This document shows, one piece after another, positions 18,725 to 30,404 of a stretch of 64,000 bases of DNA; the first letter of the stretch is position 1; every line of letters starts with the position of its first letter. This stretch comes from Klebsiella sp. BIGb0407 (GTDB lineage: Bacteria; Pseudomonadota; Gammaproteobacteria; Enterobacterales; Enterobacteriaceae). The notes under the pieces were generated by a model. That model saw only the letters and a list, made by a program, of their open reading frames with translations, was not told the DNA's origin and ran no database searches. Position numbers and translations under genes: made by a program. The DNA lies in assembly GCF_024807845.1 (NCBI RefSeq), contig NZ_JANUEQ010000005.1:248001-312000 (forward strand), given 5' to 3'.

Positions 18725-20233
18725 ATGGAATATTTGTTTGCCGGTTTGGATTTCCATACCGGACTTTTGCTTTTACTTGCTCTGGCATTTGTACTTTTCT
18801 ACGAAGCTATTAATGGTTTCCACGATACCGCAAACGCAGTAGCAACGGTGATTTATACGCGAGCAATGCAATCGCATTTAGCGGTGGCAATGGCTGCGCT
18901 GTTTAACTTTCTGGGCGTGATGCTTGGTGGGTTGAGTGTGGCCTATGCGATTGTGCATATGCTACCTACCGACCTGTTGCTCAACGTCGGCTCCGCACAT
19001 AGCCTGGCAATGGTATTCTCAATGCTGCTGGCAGCTATTATCTGGAACCTCGGTACCTGGTATTTTGGGTTGCCGGCTTCCAGCTCGCATACCCTTATCG
19101 GCTCTATTATTGGTATCGGTTTGACTAATGCTTTACTGACTGATTCCTCGGTTGTTGATGCGTTAAACCTGCCTAAAGTCATGGGGATCTTCGGGTCATT
19201 ACTGCTGTCGCCGATTATCGGTTTAGTGATTGCGGGTGGGTTAATTTTCCTGCTGCGTCGTTACTGGAGCGGTACCAAGAAAAGGGCACGTATCCACCTC
19301 ACTCCTGCGGAACGTGAAAAGCAAGATGGTAAGAAGAAGCCTCCTTTCTGGACGCGCATTTCTCTGATTCTGTCTGCTATTGGTGTTAGTTTTGCTCATG
19401 GTGCAAACGACGGTCAGAAAGGCATTGGTCTTATCATGCTGGTCTTGATCGGCGTCGCTCCTGCTGGTTTTATCGTGAATATGGAAGCTTCCAGTTACGA
19501 AATAACCCGGACACGTGATGCGATTGCTAACGTCGAAACCTATTTCCAACAGCATCCGAATTTAGTGAAGAAGTCGATGGGTGAGCAGCAAATCATCCCT
19601 ACACCTTCTCCAAATGCCGGTCTGACGCCAGAGGATACTTCCGAGTTCCATTGCCATGCAGAGAACTCAGTTGCCATTCTGGAGCGTGCCAAAGGGATGC
19701 TCAGCAATATTGAGAGCTATAGCCAGCTTTCAGTTGAGAACCGCAGCCAGTTACGCCGTATCATGCTGTGTATCTCTGATACCGCAGATAAAGTGGCTAA
19801 ACTGCCTGAAGTGAGCGCTGACGATCGTCGTTTACTGAAAAAGCTGAAAAGTGATTTACTGAGTACCATTGAGTACGCTCCGATTTGGATTATCGTTGCT
19901 GTTGCTCTGGCATTGGGTATTGGTACCACTATCGGTTGGCGTCGTGTTGCTACCACTATTGGTGAAAAAATCGGTAAGAAAGGCATGACCTATGCGCAAG
20001 GTATGTCCGCTCAGCTGACCGCTGCCGTGTCGATTGGTATGGCAAGTTATACCGGTATGCCGGTGTCTACGACTCATGTACTGTCATCTTCCGTTGCCGG
20101 TACTATGCTGGTCGATGGCGGTGGCTTACAGCGGAAAACGGTCACCAATATTCTGATGGCCTGGGTCTTTACCTTACCCGTTTCTATCTTGCTGTCAGGC
20201 GGACTGTACTGGCTTTCACTGTTCTTTATCTAA
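18725..20233 (+). CDS. pitA: PitA, low-affinity phosphate (metal-phosphate) transporter
   Basis: 502-residue inner-membrane H+/phosphate symporter (E. coli 499). The start [19 protein letters not shown] at 18725 aligns with E. coli; the frame is open from 18665 but those residues have no counterpart. The two PHO-4 repeats are seen as [20 protein letters not shown] and [19 protein letters not shown], flanking a cytoplasmic loop. Imports neutral metal-phosphate, including zinc and magnesium complexes. Followed by its own terminator. Confidence 0.96.
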   Translation: MEYLFAGLDFHTGLLLLLALAFVLFYEAINGFHDTANAVATVIYTRAMQSHLAVAMAALFNFLGVMLGGLSVAYAIVHMLPTDLLLNVGSAHSLAMVFSMLLAAIIWNLGTWYFGLPASSSHTLIGSIIGIGLTNALLTDSSVVDALNLPKVMGIFGSLLLSPIIGLVIAGGLIFLLRRYWSGTKKRARIHLTPAEREKQDGKKKPPFWTRISLILSAIGVSFAHGANDGQKGIGLIMLVLIGVAPAGFIVNMEASSYEITRTRDAIANVETYFQQHPNLVKKSMGEQQIIPTPSPNAGLTPEDTSEFHCHAENSVAILERAKGMLSNIESYSQLSVENRSQLRRIMLCISDTADKVAKLPEVSADDRRLLKKLKSDLLSTIEYAPIWIIVAVALALGIGTTIGWRRVATTIGEKIGKKGMTYAQGMSAQLTAAVSIGMASYTGMPVSTTHVLSSSVAGTMLVDGGGLQRKTVTNILMAWVFTLPVSILLSGGLYWLSLFFI

Positions 20234-20258
20234 AGCCAGTCGCAGATTAGCAGAAATT

Positions 20259-20287
20259 AAAAAGCGGGTTTATGACCCGCTTTTTTT
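20259..20287 (+). terminator. Terminator after pitA
   Basis: Stem AAAGCGGGT / ACCCGCTTT with loop TTATG and a run of T. It also faces the end of uspB on the other strand. Confidence 0.9.
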
Positions 20288-20304
20288 ATGTTCTGTCGAC
20301 AGGT

Positions 20305-20640
20305 TTAGTGCCAGATGATTAGAGCTATCAGACTTATCACTACCACCCCACACAGGGAGCTGGTCAGAATAAACTGACGCCTGAGACGCTGGCAACGACG
20401 AATAAACTCTTCATCATGATGGTCCAGATAGCCTTGGATGTAGATGTAACGTACCAGACGCATTTGCTTACTGGGCTGACCATGAGAAGTAAAGAACCCA
20501 CCCCCATCCACGTACTGATACAGCAGTGGATCACATCCGCGAAGTACGACCAAGAGTGCGCGCAATGATGAGAAATAACGCACCATATTCACTACACAAA
20601 TCACACAAAGCGCCCAAAAGAGCGCGACGGTGTTAATCAT
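20305..20640 (-). CDS. uspB: UspB, universal stress protein B
   Basis: 111 residues, same length as E. coli UspB and highly similar throughout ([47 protein letters not shown]). Two transmembrane helices, at the N-terminus (4-20) and C-terminus (91-109). A sigma-S-dependent inner-membrane protein linked to ethanol tolerance in E. coli. Divergent from uspA as in E. coli. Confidence 0.94.
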   Translation of the reverse strand: MINTVALFWALCVICVVNMVRYFSSLRALLVVLRGCDPLLYQYVDGGGFFTSHGQPSKQMRLVRYIYIQGYLDHHDEEFIRRCQRLRRQFILTSSLCGVVVISLIALIIWH

Positions 20641-21115
20641 GTACGCCTCCCCAGTAATGTCTCAGTATTTTCCTGATTAATAATGTCCTGCAGACTGACA
20701 CCAGACAATGGCTGCTGAATGCGACGTGGTTGCTTCTGGTTTCGCCTCAGCACTTTTACAGTGTAGAAGAACTCTGATTTATCACAAAGGTGAAAAAATA
20801 ATCACTCCTTTTTATATTTAGAGAGTAATTAAATATAATTTATTGATTTAATTTGATATTAAAGGATATTCTAAAGCTAAATTAATATCGTCAATAACAA
20901 CATATCGTTATGTCTTATGGTCAGCGTTATAATGACATCTTGAAGTATTTTTGTGTTAAATGGCAAAAACAGGGCGTACAGACACTTTTAATAAGTCGCT
21001 TTGTGGTAGAAATACCATCTACAATTGAAGTCGTTATGTTTAAGACATTGCTTGCTGCACGGACATTTTAAGATGACGACCAGAGTCATCAAAAATTTAT
21101 GGAAGGGGTAACATT
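20641..21115. other. uspB-uspA divergent intergenic region
   Basis: 475 bp, markedly AT-rich in the middle (20800-20960), carrying the promoters of both stress genes. I see no additional gene. No operator could be assigned with confidence. Confidence 0.5.
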
Positions 21116-21550
21116 ATGGCTTATAAACACATTCTAATCGCAGTCGATCTTTCTCCGGAAAGCAAAGTACTGGTAGAAAAAGCAGTATCAATGGCGCGTC
21201 CCTATAACGCGAAAGTTTCTCTGATCCATGTCGATGTGAATTACTCCGATCTCTATACCGGTCTGATTGACGTTAATCTGGGCGATATGCAAAAACGTAT
21301 CTCTCAGGAAACACATCATGCATTGCACGAACTGTCTACCGAAGCAGGCTACCCTATCACTGAAACCCTGAGCGGCAGTGGTGACCTGGGTCAGGTACTG
21401 GTTGATGCTATCAAGAAATATGATATGGACTTAGTGGTCTGCGGACATCACCAGGATTTCTGGAGCAAACTGATGTCTTCTGCACGCCAGCTAATCAATA
21501 CCGTTCATGTTGATATGCTGATTGTCCCTCTGAAGGACGAAGAAGAGTAA
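21116..21550 (+). CDS. uspA: UspA, universal stress protein A
   Basis: 144 residues, the E. coli length. N-terminal [24 protein letters not shown] and [21 protein letters not shown] are the UspA signature. A cytoplasmic dimer induced by growth arrest. It lacks the G-2x-G-9x-G(S/T) ATP-binding motif of ATP-type USPs (the region reads [18 protein letters not shown]), as expected for UspA itself. AAGGGG precedes the ATG. In E. coli dtpB follows; here rsmJ is next. Confidence 0.96.
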   Translation: MAYKHILIAVDLSPESKVLVEKAVSMARPYNAKVSLIHVDVNYSDLYTGLIDVNLGDMQKRISQETHHALHELSTEAGYPITETLSGSGDLGQVLVDAIKKYDMDLVVCGHHQDFWSKLMSSARQLINTVHVDMLIVPLKDEEE

Positions 21551-21563
21551 CCTGCCTGGCTTT

Positions 21564-21593
21564 CCAGGGTTATCAACGCACAGATAACCCTGG
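21564..21593 (+). terminator. Hairpin after uspA
   Basis: Perfect 10-bp stem CCAGGGTTAT / ATAACCCTGG with a 10-nt loop. No long T-run follows, so termination strength is uncertain. It lies between convergent uspA and rsmJ. Confidence 0.6.
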
Positions 21594-21617
21594 TGATATT
21601 CTGCGTGGGTTAATAAT

Positions 21618-22370
21618 TTAATCCGGCGTACCGGAATAAATATCAAACCGGTGTCCTTTAGTTTCTACCGCGTTAGGTGTTGCGACATTTGCCAGCGGTG
21701 GGGCATAGTCTGGCCGTTTTACTACCACGCGTTTACGGGCCAGTATTCTCGCAGGCTCGAGTAATCCATCTGCATCATCATCCGGTCCCACCAGCGACTG
21801 AAATACCCGCATTTCCTTTTTCACCAGCGCACTTTTTTGCTTGTGCGGAAACATCGGGTCCAGATAGACCACATCCGGCCGGGGAGTCAGGTTAGCCAGT
21901 TCTGCCAGACTTGAAGCATGGATCAGTTGTAAGCGTTCCTGTAGCCAGGAACCGATCTCCGGATCCTGATAACCACGCTGTAAGCCATCATCCAGCAAGG
22001 CGGCAACTACCGGGTGGCGTTCCAGCATTCTCACCCGACAACCGACCGAAGCGAGAACAAAGGCATCCCGGCCCAGACCCGCAGTCGCATCAACTACATC
22101 GGGCAAGTAACCGCTCTTAATCCCTACCGCTTTGGCCACCGCTTCACCACGGCCGCCACCGAATTTACGGCGATGCGCCATCGCGCCACCAACAAAATCG
22201 ACATAAATACCGCCGAGTTTAGGCTCATCACGTTTTCGCAGCTCCAGATGCTCCGGGGTCAGTACCAAAGCCATTAAAGCATTGTCATCGTGCTCGAGCT
22301 GCCAGCGATCCGCTAAAAGAGATAAGGCGCTGTTTCCAGCGCCTGACTCAGTCAATAAACAAATTTTCAC
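21618..22370 (-). CDS. rsmJ: RsmJ, 16S rRNA m2G1516 methyltransferase
   Basis: 250 residues as in E. coli. SAM-binding core [19 protein letters not shown], then a catalytic [20 protein letters not shown] motif (NPPY-like DPMF). Methylates N2 of G1516 in 16S rRNA. It begins 8 bp after prlC and is read with it, an arrangement conserved in enterics. Confidence 0.95.
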   Translation of the reverse strand: MKICLLTESGAGNSALSLLADRWQLEHDDNALMALVLTPEHLELRKRDEPKLGGIYVDFVGGAMAHRRKFGGGRGEAVAKAVGIKSGYLPDVVDATAGLGRDAFVLASVGCRVRMLERHPVVAALLDDGLQRGYQDPEIGSWLQERLQLIHASSLAELANLTPRPDVVYLDPMFPHKQKSALVKKEMRVFQSLVGPDDDADGLLEPARILARKRVVVKRPDYAPPLANVATPNAVETKGHRFDIYSGTPD

Positions 22371-22378
22371 TGAGGAAA

Positions 22379-24421
22379 TTAACCTTTAATACCGTAGTGC
22401 TGCAACATTGCATCCAGCTCAGGTTCACGACCACGGAAGCGTTTGAACAGCGTCATTGGCTCTTCAGAACCGCCCTTAGTCAGAATGTTGTCGAGGAAGG
22501 ACTGCCCGGTTTCGCGGTTAAAAATACCTTCTTCTTCAAAGCGAGAATAGGCATCTGCTGCCAGAACATCTGCCCACAGGTAGCTGTAGTAACCCGCCGC
22601 ATAGCCGCCAGCGAAGATATGGCTAAAGGCATGCGGGAAACGGCCCCATGAAGGTCCAGGGATAACGGCAACCTGTTGCTTAATCTCGGCCAGGGTTTGC
22701 AGGACTTTAGCCCCTTGTTCCGGGTTAAACTCAGCATGCAGGCGGAAGTCGAACAGACCGAACTCCAGCTGGCGCAGAATAAACAGTGCCGCCTGGTAGT
22801 TTTTCGCTTCCAGCATTTTTTCCAGTAACTCAGTCGGCAATGGCTCGCCGGTTTCATAGTGACCGGAGATAAATGCTAAGGCTTCAGGTTCCCAGCACCA
22901 GTTTTCCATAAACTGGCTTGGTAGCTCGACGGCATCCCACGGCACGCCGTTGATACCGGATACGCCAGCAGTTTCAACTTTGGTGAGCATATGATGCAAA
23001 CCGTGGCCGAACTCATGGAACAGGGTGATCACTTCATCGTGGGTAAATAACGCAGGCTTGCCGCTAACCGGGCGGTTAAAGTTACAGGTCAGATAGGCGA
23101 CTGGCTTTTGCAGCGAGCCATCGGCACGGCGCATCTGGCCGACACAGTCATCCATCCATGCTCCGCCACGCTTATGTTCGCGGGCATAGAGATCAAGATA
23201 GAAGCTACCGCGCGATTCGCCTTGCTCGTCATACAGCTCGAAGAAGCGGACTTCCGGGCTCCAGACGTCGATATCATGGCGCTCTTTAGCCGTGATACCG
23301 TAAATACGCTTAACCACTTCAAACAGGCCGTTTACCGCACGCTCTTCGGGGAAGTAAGGGCGAAGTTGCTCATCGCTGATACTGTACAGATGTTGCTTTT
23401 GCTTTTCGCTATACCAGCTGATATCCCAGGGCTCGAGATTTTCTGCGCCGTAGTGCTCTTTAGCAAAGGCACGTAGCTGGGCCAGCTCTTCTTCGCCCTG
23501 AGGGCGAGCGCGCTTGGCGAGGTCGGTTAAAAAGGTCAGTACTTGCTGGGTATTTTCTGCCATCTTGGTGGCGAGGGATTTTTCTGCATAGCTGCCAAAA
23601 CCAAGCAACTGTGCCAGCTCGTGACGCAGAGCGAGGATCTCTTCCATCACCGGCGTGTTGTCCCACTTCCCGGCATTAGGGCCCTGGTCAGAAGCACGGG
23701 TGCCATAGGCGCGGTAAAGTTCTTCGCGCAGTGCAGAGTTATCACAGTAGGTCAGAACCGGCAGGTAACTTGGGATATCCAGAGTTAATAACCAGCCGTC
23801 TTGTTCTTTGGCTTCAGCCTGGGCACGTGCCGCGGCCAGGGCACTTTCTGGCATCCCGGTCAGTTCAGCTTCGTCGGTAACCAGTTTGCTCCAGCCCATT
23901 GTTGCGTCGAGCACGTTATTGCTATAGGCCGATCCGAGTTCTGACAGGCGGGCAGAAATTTCGCCGTAGCGCTGTTGTTTCTCTTTAGACAGACCAATAC
24001 CGGACAGCTCAAAATCACGCAGGGCATTATCAACGGCTTTTTTCTCAGCGAGATTCAGCGCCGTATAGCCTTCACCATCGCGCAGAGAACGATAAGCGTT
24101 GTAGAGACCATCATGCTGGCCTACCCAGGTGCTGTATTCTGACAGCAGCGGCAGGGTCTGCTCATAGGCTTCACGCAGTTCGGGGCTGTTCTGAACAGAG
24201 TTTAAATGACTCACCGGAGAGAAAATTCGGCTCAGACGGTCATCCACTTCCGCCAGCGGCTGGCACAGACTTTGCCAGCTAAAAGGTGCGCCTTGTGCCA
24301 CAACACTTTCCACCGTTGCACGACACTCTTCTAACGCTTGGGTTACAGCAGGAACAATGTGTTCTGGTTTAATAGCGGAAAACGGCGGCAGTTCGAAGGG
24401 CGTCAACAAAGGGTTAGTCAT
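22379..24421 (-). CDS. prlC: PrlC, oligopeptidase A
   Basis: A 680-residue M3-family zinc metallopeptidase (E. coli OpdA 680) that degrades signal peptides and other oligopeptides in the cytosol. The zinc site is [10 protein letters not shown] near residue 470, with the downstream Glu ligand in the following helix. N-terminus [25 protein letters not shown] is canonical. In E. coli the gene is heat-shock controlled; I assigned no sigma-32 promoter here. Followed by rsmJ. Confidence 0.97.
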   Translation of the reverse strand: MTNPLLTPFELPPFSAIKPEHIVPAVTQALEECRATVESVVAQGAPFSWQSLCQPLAEVDDRLSRIFSPVSHLNSVQNSPELREAYEQTLPLLSEYSTWVGQHDGLYNAYRSLRDGEGYTALNLAEKKAVDNALRDFELSGIGLSKEKQQRYGEISARLSELGSAYSNNVLDATMGWSKLVTDEAELTGMPESALAAARAQAEAKEQDGWLLTLDIPSYLPVLTYCDNSALREELYRAYGTRASDQGPNAGKWDNTPVMEEILALRHELAQLLGFGSYAEKSLATKMAENTQQVLTFLTDLAKRARPQGEEELAQLRAFAKEHYGAENLEPWDISWYSEKQKQHLYSISDEQLRPYFPEERAVNGLFEVVKRIYGITAKERHDIDVWSPEVRFFELYDEQGESRGSFYLDLYAREHKRGGAWMDDCVGQMRRADGSLQKPVAYLTCNFNRPVSGKPALFTHDEVITLFHEFGHGLHHMLTKVETAGVSGINGVPWDAVELPSQFMENWCWEPEALAFISGHYETGEPLPTELLEKMLEAKNYQAALFILRQLEFGLFDFRLHAEFNPEQGAKVLQTLAEIKQQVAVIPGPSWGRFPHAFSHIFAGGYAAGYYSYLWADVLAADAYSRFEEEGIFNRETGQSFLDNILTKGGSEEPMTLFKRFRGREPELDAMLQHYGIKG

Positions 24422-24460
24422 ATGCGCGTTCCTGATTAAATAGGGAGGTCAAACGCTGAA

Positions 24461-24493
24461 TATACCCAGGCAACTTGAAGTACGACGGGTATA
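24461..24493. repeat. Dispersed intergenic repeat, best copy
   Basis: 33-bp element with 7-bp terminal inverted repeats TATACCC / GGGTATA around CAACTTGAAGTACGACG, in the prlC-rlmJ divergent gap. Related copies lie at 7211 (degenerate), 46111, and 57509 (opposite orientation). Short mobile-derived or RNA-processing repeats of this kind are common in enteric intergenic regions. Confidence 0.7.
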
Positions 24494-24659
24494 GGCGTTT
24501 GTGCTTAAGATCTAGCATGGGGTCAAGTCGGGATAATTTCAATCCCGGCCCCCTCTTTACCGGACTTTTCAGGCGACTGATAAGCTACAGCGGCAATCTG
24601 GTACAATCTACGGTAAACTATAAGCAACTTGTTTTCTTATTTCCGGAAGTTCACTCCTC

Positions 24660-25502
24660 ATGCTGAGTTATCGCCATAGCTTTCACGCTGGCAACCATGC
24701 CGACGTACTGAAACACACCGTCCAGAGTTTGATCATCGAGGCGCTAAAAGAGAAGGAGAAACCTTTTCTCTACCTCGACACTCACGCTGGTGCAGGCCGC
24801 TATCAGCTGAGCAGTGCCCATGCGGAGCGAACCGGCGAGTATATGGAAGGTATTGCCCGTATCTGGCAGCAGGATAGTTTACCGGCCGAACTGGAAGCTT
24901 ATATCGGTGCAGTAAAGGCACTGAATCGCTCCGGACAGCTGCGTTACTATCCGGGTTCGCCTTTGATTGCCCGCCATCTGCTGCGTGAGCAGGACAGCCT
25001 GCAACTGACGGAATTACACCCTTCTGATTTCCCGTTACTGCGCTCTGAATTTCAGAAAGATTCTCGCGCCAGGGTTGAACGTGCCGATGGCTACTTGCAG
25101 TTAAAGTCAAAATTACCGCCAATCTCACGTCGTGGCCTGATTCTGATTGACCCACCGTATGAAATGAAAACCGACTATCAGGCGGTAGTGAAAGGCATCA
25201 GTGAAGGGCACAAACGCTTTGCGACCGGAACCTATGCTCTGTGGTATCCGGTGGTATTACGCCAGCAAATCAAGCGTATGCTGCGTGAGCTCGAAGAGAC
25301 GGGTATCCGTAATATTCTACAAATTGAACTGGCGGTAAGACCTGACAGTGACCAGCGCGGAATGACGGCATCAGGCATGATTGTGATTAACCCGCCGTGG
25401 AAGTTAGAGAAACAGATGGCTAACGTATTGCCTTGGTTGCATAAAATTCTGGTCCCTAATGGGAATGGTTCTACTACCCTGAATCAGGTGGTACCGGAAT
25501 AA
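24660..25502 (+). CDS. rlmJ: RlmJ, 23S rRNA m6A2030 methyltransferase
   Basis: 280 residues, the E. coli length. [19 protein letters not shown] is the conserved N-terminus; [10 protein letters not shown] is the SAM site and [14 protein letters not shown] the DPPY catalytic motif of N6-adenine methyltransferases. Modifies A2030 of 23S rRNA. Located between prlC (divergent) and gor (co-directional), as in E. coli. Confidence 0.96.
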   Translation: MLSYRHSFHAGNHADVLKHTVQSLIIEALKEKEKPFLYLDTHAGAGRYQLSSAHAERTGEYMEGIARIWQQDSLPAELEAYIGAVKALNRSGQLRYYPGSPLIARHLLREQDSLQLTELHPSDFPLLRSEFQKDSRARVERADGYLQLKSKLPPISRRGLILIDPPYEMKTDYQAVVKGISEGHKRFATGTYALWYPVVLRQQIKRMLRELEETGIRNILQIELAVRPDSDQRGMTASGMIVINPPWKLEKQMANVLPWLHKILVPNGNGSTTLNQVVPE

Positions 25503-25590
25503 CGGATATAGCGATTGCAGCCATTGGTGGAACCTTTCGCTTGCCAGGTTACAATCGGTTCTAATTTTTCGACTCAACTTAGGAAACATC

Positions 25591-26943
25591 ATGACCAAAC
25601 ATTATGATTACCTCGCCATTGGCGGTGGTAGCGGTGGTATTGCCTCCATTAACCGTGCGGCAATGTATGGGAAGAAGTGCGCGCTAATTGAGGCGAAAGA
25701 TCTCGGTGGTACTTGCGTTAACGTCGGTTGTGTACCTAAAAAAGTGATGTGGCATGCGGCACAAATCGCCGAAGCTATTCATCAGTACGGGCCGGACTAT
25801 GGCTTTGACACCACGCTGAACCACTTTGACTGGGATAAGCTGATTGCCAGCCGTACCGCCTATATCGACCGCATTCATACCTCCTATGACAATGTCTTAG
25901 GTAAGAATAAAGTTGATGTGATTCGTGGTTTTGCGACTTTTGTTGATGCCCATAGTGTAGAAGTTAACGGTGAGATTATTACCGCTGACCATATCCTGAT
26001 TGCCACTGGCGGACGCCCGTCTCATCCGGCAATTCCGGGTGCTGAATACGGTATCGATTCTGATGGTTTCTTTGCCTTACCTGGATTGCCAAAACGTGTG
26101 GCGGTCGTGGGTGCGGGTTATATCGCTATTGAAATTGCCGGTGTGGTGAAAGCGCTGGGTGCAGAAACCCATCTGTTTGTGCGTAAGCATGCACCCCTGC
26201 GTAATTTTGACCCGCTGATTGTTGATACCTTACTGGAAGTTATCAAAAACGAAGGGCCGACGCTGCATACCCAGGCAATTCCTCAGTCGGTGGTAAAAAA
26301 TGCCGATAACAGCCTGACGATTACCCTGGAAGATGGCCGTTCTGAAACCGTTGATTGTCTGATCTGGGCGATTGGTCGTGAGCCAGCGACTGACAATATT
26401 AACCTGCAAGCCGCAGGCGTTGAACTGAACGAAAAAGGCTATATCAAGGTTGATAAGTTCCAGAATACTAACGTCCCTGGCGTCTATGCGGTTGGTGATA
26501 ACACTGGAGCCGTAGAGCTGACTCCGGTTGCCGTTGCCGCAGGTCGTCGCCTGTCTGAGCGCCTGTTTAACAACAAGCCGGACGAACATCTGGACTACAG
26601 CAATGTCCCGACAGTAGTATTCTCCCACCCACCAATAGGTACTGTAGGCTTAACTGAGCCTCAGGCGCGTGAGCAGTATGGCGATGACCAGGTGAAAGTC
26701 TACACCTCATCGTTTACCGCGATGTATACCGCCGTGACCAGCCATCGTCAGCCATGCCGTATGAAGCTGGTTTGCGTGGGTGCTGATGAGAAGATTGTCG
26801 GTATTCATGGGATTGGTTTTGGTATGGATGAAATGCTGCAAGGCTTTGCGGTTGCGCTGAAAATGGGTGCCACCAAAAAAGACTTCGACAATACCGTAGC
26901 GATTCACCCGACTGGCTCGGAAGAGTTTGTGACAATGCGTTAA
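25591..26943 (+). CDS. gor: Gor, glutathione reductase
   Basis: A 450-residue NADPH/FAD disulfide reductase that keeps glutathione reduced. FAD loop [15 protein letters not shown], redox disulfide [13 protein letters not shown] (Cys42/Cys47), NADPH loop [13 protein letters not shown] followed by the Arg-Lys pair in [10 protein letters not shown], and the C-terminal catalytic His-Glu in [20 protein letters not shown] precedes the ATG. Single-gene unit with two hairpins after it. Confidence 0.97.
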   Translation: MTKHYDYLAIGGGSGGIASINRAAMYGKKCALIEAKDLGGTCVNVGCVPKKVMWHAAQIAEAIHQYGPDYGFDTTLNHFDWDKLIASRTAYIDRIHTSYDNVLGKNKVDVIRGFATFVDAHSVEVNGEIITADHILIATGGRPSHPAIPGAEYGIDSDGFFALPGLPKRVAVVGAGYIAIEIAGVVKALGAETHLFVRKHAPLRNFDPLIVDTLLEVIKNEGPTLHTQAIPQSVVKNADNSLTITLEDGRSETVDCLIWAIGREPATDNINLQAAGVELNEKGYIKVDKFQNTNVPGVYAVGDNTGAVELTPVAVAAGRRLSERLFNNKPDEHLDYSNVPTVVFSHPPIGTVGLTEPQAREQYGDDQVKVYTSSFTAMYTAVTSHRQPCRMKLVCVGADEKIVGIHGIGFGMDEMLQGFAVALKMGATKKDFDNTVAIHPTGSEEFVTMR

Positions 26944-26952
26944 TTGCGTAGA

Positions 26953-27009
26953 AAACTGGCTATCGAAGGCCAGCTTTTTGACTGAAACGTTGGGCTTAAG
27001 CCCAACGTT
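26953..27009 (+). terminator. Double hairpin after gor
   Basis: First a stem AAAACTGGC / GCCAGCTTTTT (one bulge) with a T-run, then the perfect 24-bp palindrome AACGTTGGGCTTAAGCCCAACGTT at 26986-27009 followed by AATTTTCC. The first is a terminator for gor. The second could serve the convergent chemoreceptor gene. Confidence 0.75.
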
Positions 27010-27070
27010 AATTTTCCTGGGTTTTACCCGCCATCTCTGACGTGCAATACATCCTCAGTTTCTCAATCTG

Positions 27071-28861
27071 TCAGACCCGAAATCCCCCGACAACAGAATT
27101 CAGCTCTTCGGCCTGTGATTGCAGCGCGCCTGAGGCAGCGGCGGATTCCTGCACCAGGGCAGCGTTTTGTTGCACCATCGAATCTAACTGCGCGATGGCT
27201 TTGTTGATCTCATTGATGCCACGCATTTGCTCATCCGCCGCATGCGTGATTTCAGACATCACCGAGCTTACCGTTGATACGCCGCCGACAATTTCATTCA
27301 TTGTGTTGCCTGCCTGACGAACCTGTACTGAGCCAGACGTCACGCTTGAGACCGTCGCTTCAATCAGCTCTTTAATTTCTTTTGCAGCCTGCGCGCTGCG
27401 TTGTGCCAGGTTGCGCACTTCACCGGCGACAACGGCGAAGCCACGCCCTTGTTCACCTGCCCGTGCAGCCTCTACGGCAGCATTAAGCGCCAGAATGTTG
27501 GTCTGGAACGCAATGCCATCGATCACACCGATAATGTTGCCGATTTTCCCGGAGGCTGCCACTATCTCTTCCATCGTGACAATAACATCAGATACCACTT
27601 TTCCACCGGCTCCTGCATCTTTCGACAGCAGCAGGGCTTTATCGTTAACCTGTTTAGCAGAGCCTGCCGACTGCGTCACCGCCGCCGAAATCTCTTCAAG
27701 CGAAGCGGCTGTTTGCTGAATGCTCGCCGCTGCAGATTCAGTACGTGCAGAAAGGTCATTGTTTCCCGCTGAAATTTCATCCGCCGCAACCTGCAGCGAT
27801 GAACTAATATCTCTGATCTGCACCATAACCAGGCTAATCTTCCCGATAAAAATATTAAACGAGCGGGAGATTTGTGCCACTTCATCATGACCTTCATCCG
27901 GCAGGCGCTGTGTCAGATCGTTGTTACCGTTGCTGATATCTTCCATTGCGTCGCGAACTTGCAGCAGGCGCTTGAGAATGGATGTGATGATGAAGCCGAT
28001 AATCAGCGTTCCCAGTACAGTGATAATGACCAGCGTTATCACCGATGTTGTGAGCAGGGAGCGCATGCTGGCTGTCGCTTCGGTTTTATCCAATGCCACC
28101 AATATGTACCAGTTTGTGCCGGTAATTGGCTTGGCTAATACCCGCTTTTCCGACCCGGAAAAGTCCACATCCTGGGCGTTACCTGCTGAAAGAATGTCGT
28201 TAAGGTTAATTGCGGGGGCAATATCGGTAATATTTTTCAGCGTCAGATTTTCATCAGGGTGTGCAATGATTGTACCGTTACGGTCAATCAAAATGCCGAA
28301 ACTCGCCGGGGTAGGATTGATAGCCTTAACGTTTTCGATCACGCTTTTCATCGTCACGTCGCCGCCGATGACACCTTTAACCCTACTGCCTTCCAGTGCA
28401 GGGGTGACAAAAGAAACGACCAGATCATTCGTTACCATATCAATGTATGGCGTGGTTGCTAGCGGTTTGCCTTCCTTCACCGCCTGCTGATACCAGGGCC
28501 TGATGGTCGGATTGTAATCGGCAGGAATACCGCCCGGTTTAACAAACTGGTGCGTTCCATTGGCGTAGCCCATGTAGACGTTCAGGAACCCACCGGACTC
28601 CATAATCTGTTTAAAAACCGGAAGAGGCTCTTCATTCTGTAGGGCATAGTCATGCAGTGCGGAGATCATCAGTGTTCTGGAGGAAACCCAGTCGCTAATC
28701 GCCATACTATGGCTGGTCGTTGTCTCATCCAGCATATTCTGGATTGACTCTTTATTTGCATTATTGGCTATGGTGAAATTAAGAAAGGTATTGATAACAA
28801 GCGAAAATACAACAATAGTCGAACAGGCTGCAAGGATGCGGGAGCGGGTCGTTTTTAGCAT
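27071..28861 (-). CDS. Methyl-accepting chemotaxis protein, dCache sensor
   Basis: 596 residues: TM1 (about 8-30), a large periplasmic double-Cache domain ([20 protein letters not shown] and [14 protein letters not shown] are Cache-like), TM2 (about 272-298), HAMP, and the MCP signalling domain with the conserved hairpin tip [20 protein letters not shown]. It ends [12 protein letters not shown] without the NWETF-type pentapeptide that tethers CheR/CheB, so it would rely on other receptors for adaptation. A sigma-28-type promoter lies just upstream, tying it to the flagellar regulon. Ligand unknown; dCache domains often bind amino acids or organic acids. Confidence 0.92.
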   Translation of the reverse strand: MLKTTRSRILAACSTIVVFSLVINTFLNFTIANNANKESIQNMLDETTTSHSMAISDWVSSRTLMISALHDYALQNEEPLPVFKQIMESGGFLNVYMGYANGTHQFVKPGGIPADYNPTIRPWYQQAVKEGKPLATTPYIDMVTNDLVVSFVTPALEGSRVKGVIGGDVTMKSVIENVKAINPTPASFGILIDRNGTIIAHPDENLTLKNITDIAPAINLNDILSAGNAQDVDFSGSEKRVLAKPITGTNWYILVALDKTEATASMRSLLTTSVITLVIITVLGTLIIGFIITSILKRLLQVRDAMEDISNGNNDLTQRLPDEGHDEVAQISRSFNIFIGKISLVMVQIRDISSSLQVAADEISAGNNDLSARTESAAASIQQTAASLEEISAAVTQSAGSAKQVNDKALLLSKDAGAGGKVVSDVIVTMEEIVAASGKIGNIIGVIDGIAFQTNILALNAAVEAARAGEQGRGFAVVAGEVRNLAQRSAQAAKEIKELIEATVSSVTSGSVQVRQAGNTMNEIVGGVSTVSSVMSEITHAADEQMRGINEINKAIAQLDSMVQQNAALVQESAAASGALQSQAEELNSVVGGFRV

Positions 28862-28895
28862 AAAATGCTCGTTACGTAGGACAGTCGTACTACCA

Positions 28896-28922
28896 GCATC
28901 GGCACAGTAAAATAAAACTTGA
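28896..28922 (-). promoter_or_regulatory. Sigma-28 (FliA) promoter of the chemoreceptor gene
   Basis: On the minus strand TCAAGTTT, 11 bp, then GCCGATGC, against the FliA consensus TAAAGTTT-N11-GCCGATAA: exact spacing, 13 of 16 positions matching. It lies about 35 bp before the start codon of the receptor. Confidence 0.8.
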
Positions 28923-29021
28923 GCTAGATCATATTAAGGCATTCCTGGAGTCTTAGACATGCAGGTTCACGCTTCATCCACCATGAGCATTTTGTCGTGG
29001 TCATTTATGTATTAATGCTAC

Positions 29022-30404
29022 TCAGGTTATCGAGTTCACCGTCTTTCTATCATCAGATAATGTGCAACATGGGAGATGAATTTCAAAAACAGCCCCCCCT
29101 TTTTCCCCCTCCCATACAGTGACCCCACCCTTATGCAGATGAATGATTTCTTTCACTAAGTGAAGTCCAAGTCCCGTTCCCTGAGAGCGAGGAATAATAC
29201 GCTGGAAAGGCTCAAATATCCGCTCCCGTTCTGCCTGGGGAATGCCTGGGCCTTCATCCTGAATGCTTATATGGCCATCATCGCTGAGTGTAACGGTTAT
29301 CAGACCGTGACCGCCGCCATGTATGACTGCGTTCTGAAGAATATTGATGACGGCTCTCATCAGAGAGGCTTCATCACCCATAACGTAAACATCCTCTTGG
29401 CATGAAATAAATTCAATATCATATCCTGAAGATATTATGAGTGGGGAATAGTCAGAAATGACGTACACAAGCATTTTTTTGAGATCAACTTTGGAATAAT
29501 TAGAGAGTCCTTTACCAATTCTTTGTAGGTCGAGTAAAGACTCCGCCAGGTTTGCTAGTCTGGCTACATCATTTCCCAGAATACTTCTCGCGGCAGGGTC
29601 GTTAATAATACTCAGACGAGCTTCGATAATAGCAATGGGAGCCCTGAGTTCGTGTGCTGCACTGGACAGGAAGCGATCGCGTTCATCATAGCCTTCTCTG
29701 AGGCGTTGCAGTGCTCCATTGACAGCTTTGACCAAGGGCATCACTTCGTTTGGAATGCCTGTTTCCCGAATTTTTGTATTTCGGTCACTTTCATTAATAT
29801 ATTTTGCATCATTTACCGCACTGGATATACCTGAAAGAATTCTTCTGGTGATGAAAGGAACGAGAATGATAGTAGCGATGCCCATAGGTATAAAAATATA
29901 CAAAACAATATCCCATGAGGATGTCGCAAAAATATCGATTGTGTTATAAATAGCGACCCCGCCGACCATCGCTTTGACCACTTTATTATCAATTCTTTTT
30001 GATAATACTTTCATTGATAGTTGGTTGTGATCCTCAGTCGTTTGAATTTCTGACATGCCTAAGTCATTAAAATTCGCAATTAATCCATCATAAACGGCAG
30101 GGACGTTACCTAAATATATTCTTTGTCCACTTTCATCGCCGATCACGGCCCAGGCATCAGGGATGGATAGAAGAGACTCAAGAGCATCTGAACGATGAAT
30201 AATTAATTTATTATTATCATATGCAGCAGAGTTAAGAACTATTTCTACTTTTGAATCAGGTATTACTCCTAAAAATGATAAGTCGTTTGTTCTTATCGAT
30301 TCGATAATAAAATATCCGATAGTTAAATTAGGCACTATCAACTGAAGAAGGATAATACTTAGAGACATTTTAGAGGCGAGGGAAAGCCTTTTAAGCAGTT
30401 TCAT
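29022..30404 (-). CDS. Sensor histidine kinase, unknown signal
   Basis: 460 residues. TM1 about 13-33, a periplasmic sensor of about 130 residues with no family I recognise, TM2 about 167-187, a HAMP-like linker, then HisKA with the phospho-His in SSAAHELRAPIAIIEARL, and HATPase_c with N box NILQNAVIHGG, G1 DEGPGIP and G2 GTGLGLHLVKEII. Its start overlaps the regulator gene by 14 bp, so the two are co-translated. The MipA/OmpV relic upstream may be a former target. Confidence 0.9.
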   Translation of the reverse strand: MKLLKRLSLASKMSLSIILLQLIVPNLTIGYFIIESIRTNDLSFLGVIPDSKVEIVLNSAAYDNNKLIIHRSDALESLLSIPDAWAVIGDESGQRIYLGNVPAVYDGLIANFNDLGMSEIQTTEDHNQLSMKVLSKRIDNKVVKAMVGGVAIYNTIDIFATSSWDIVLYIFIPMGIATIILVPFITRRILSGISSAVNDAKYINESDRNTKIRETGIPNEVMPLVKAVNGALQRLREGYDERDRFLSSAAHELRAPIAIIEARLSIINDPAARSILGNDVARLANLAESLLDLQRIGKGLSNYSKVDLKKMLVYVISDYSPLIISSGYDIEFISCQEDVYVMGDEASLMRAVINILQNAVIHGGGHGLITVTLSDDGHISIQDEGPGIPQAERERIFEPFQRIIPRSQGTGLGLHLVKEIIHLHKGGVTVWEGEKGGAVFEIHLPCCTLSDDRKTVNSIT

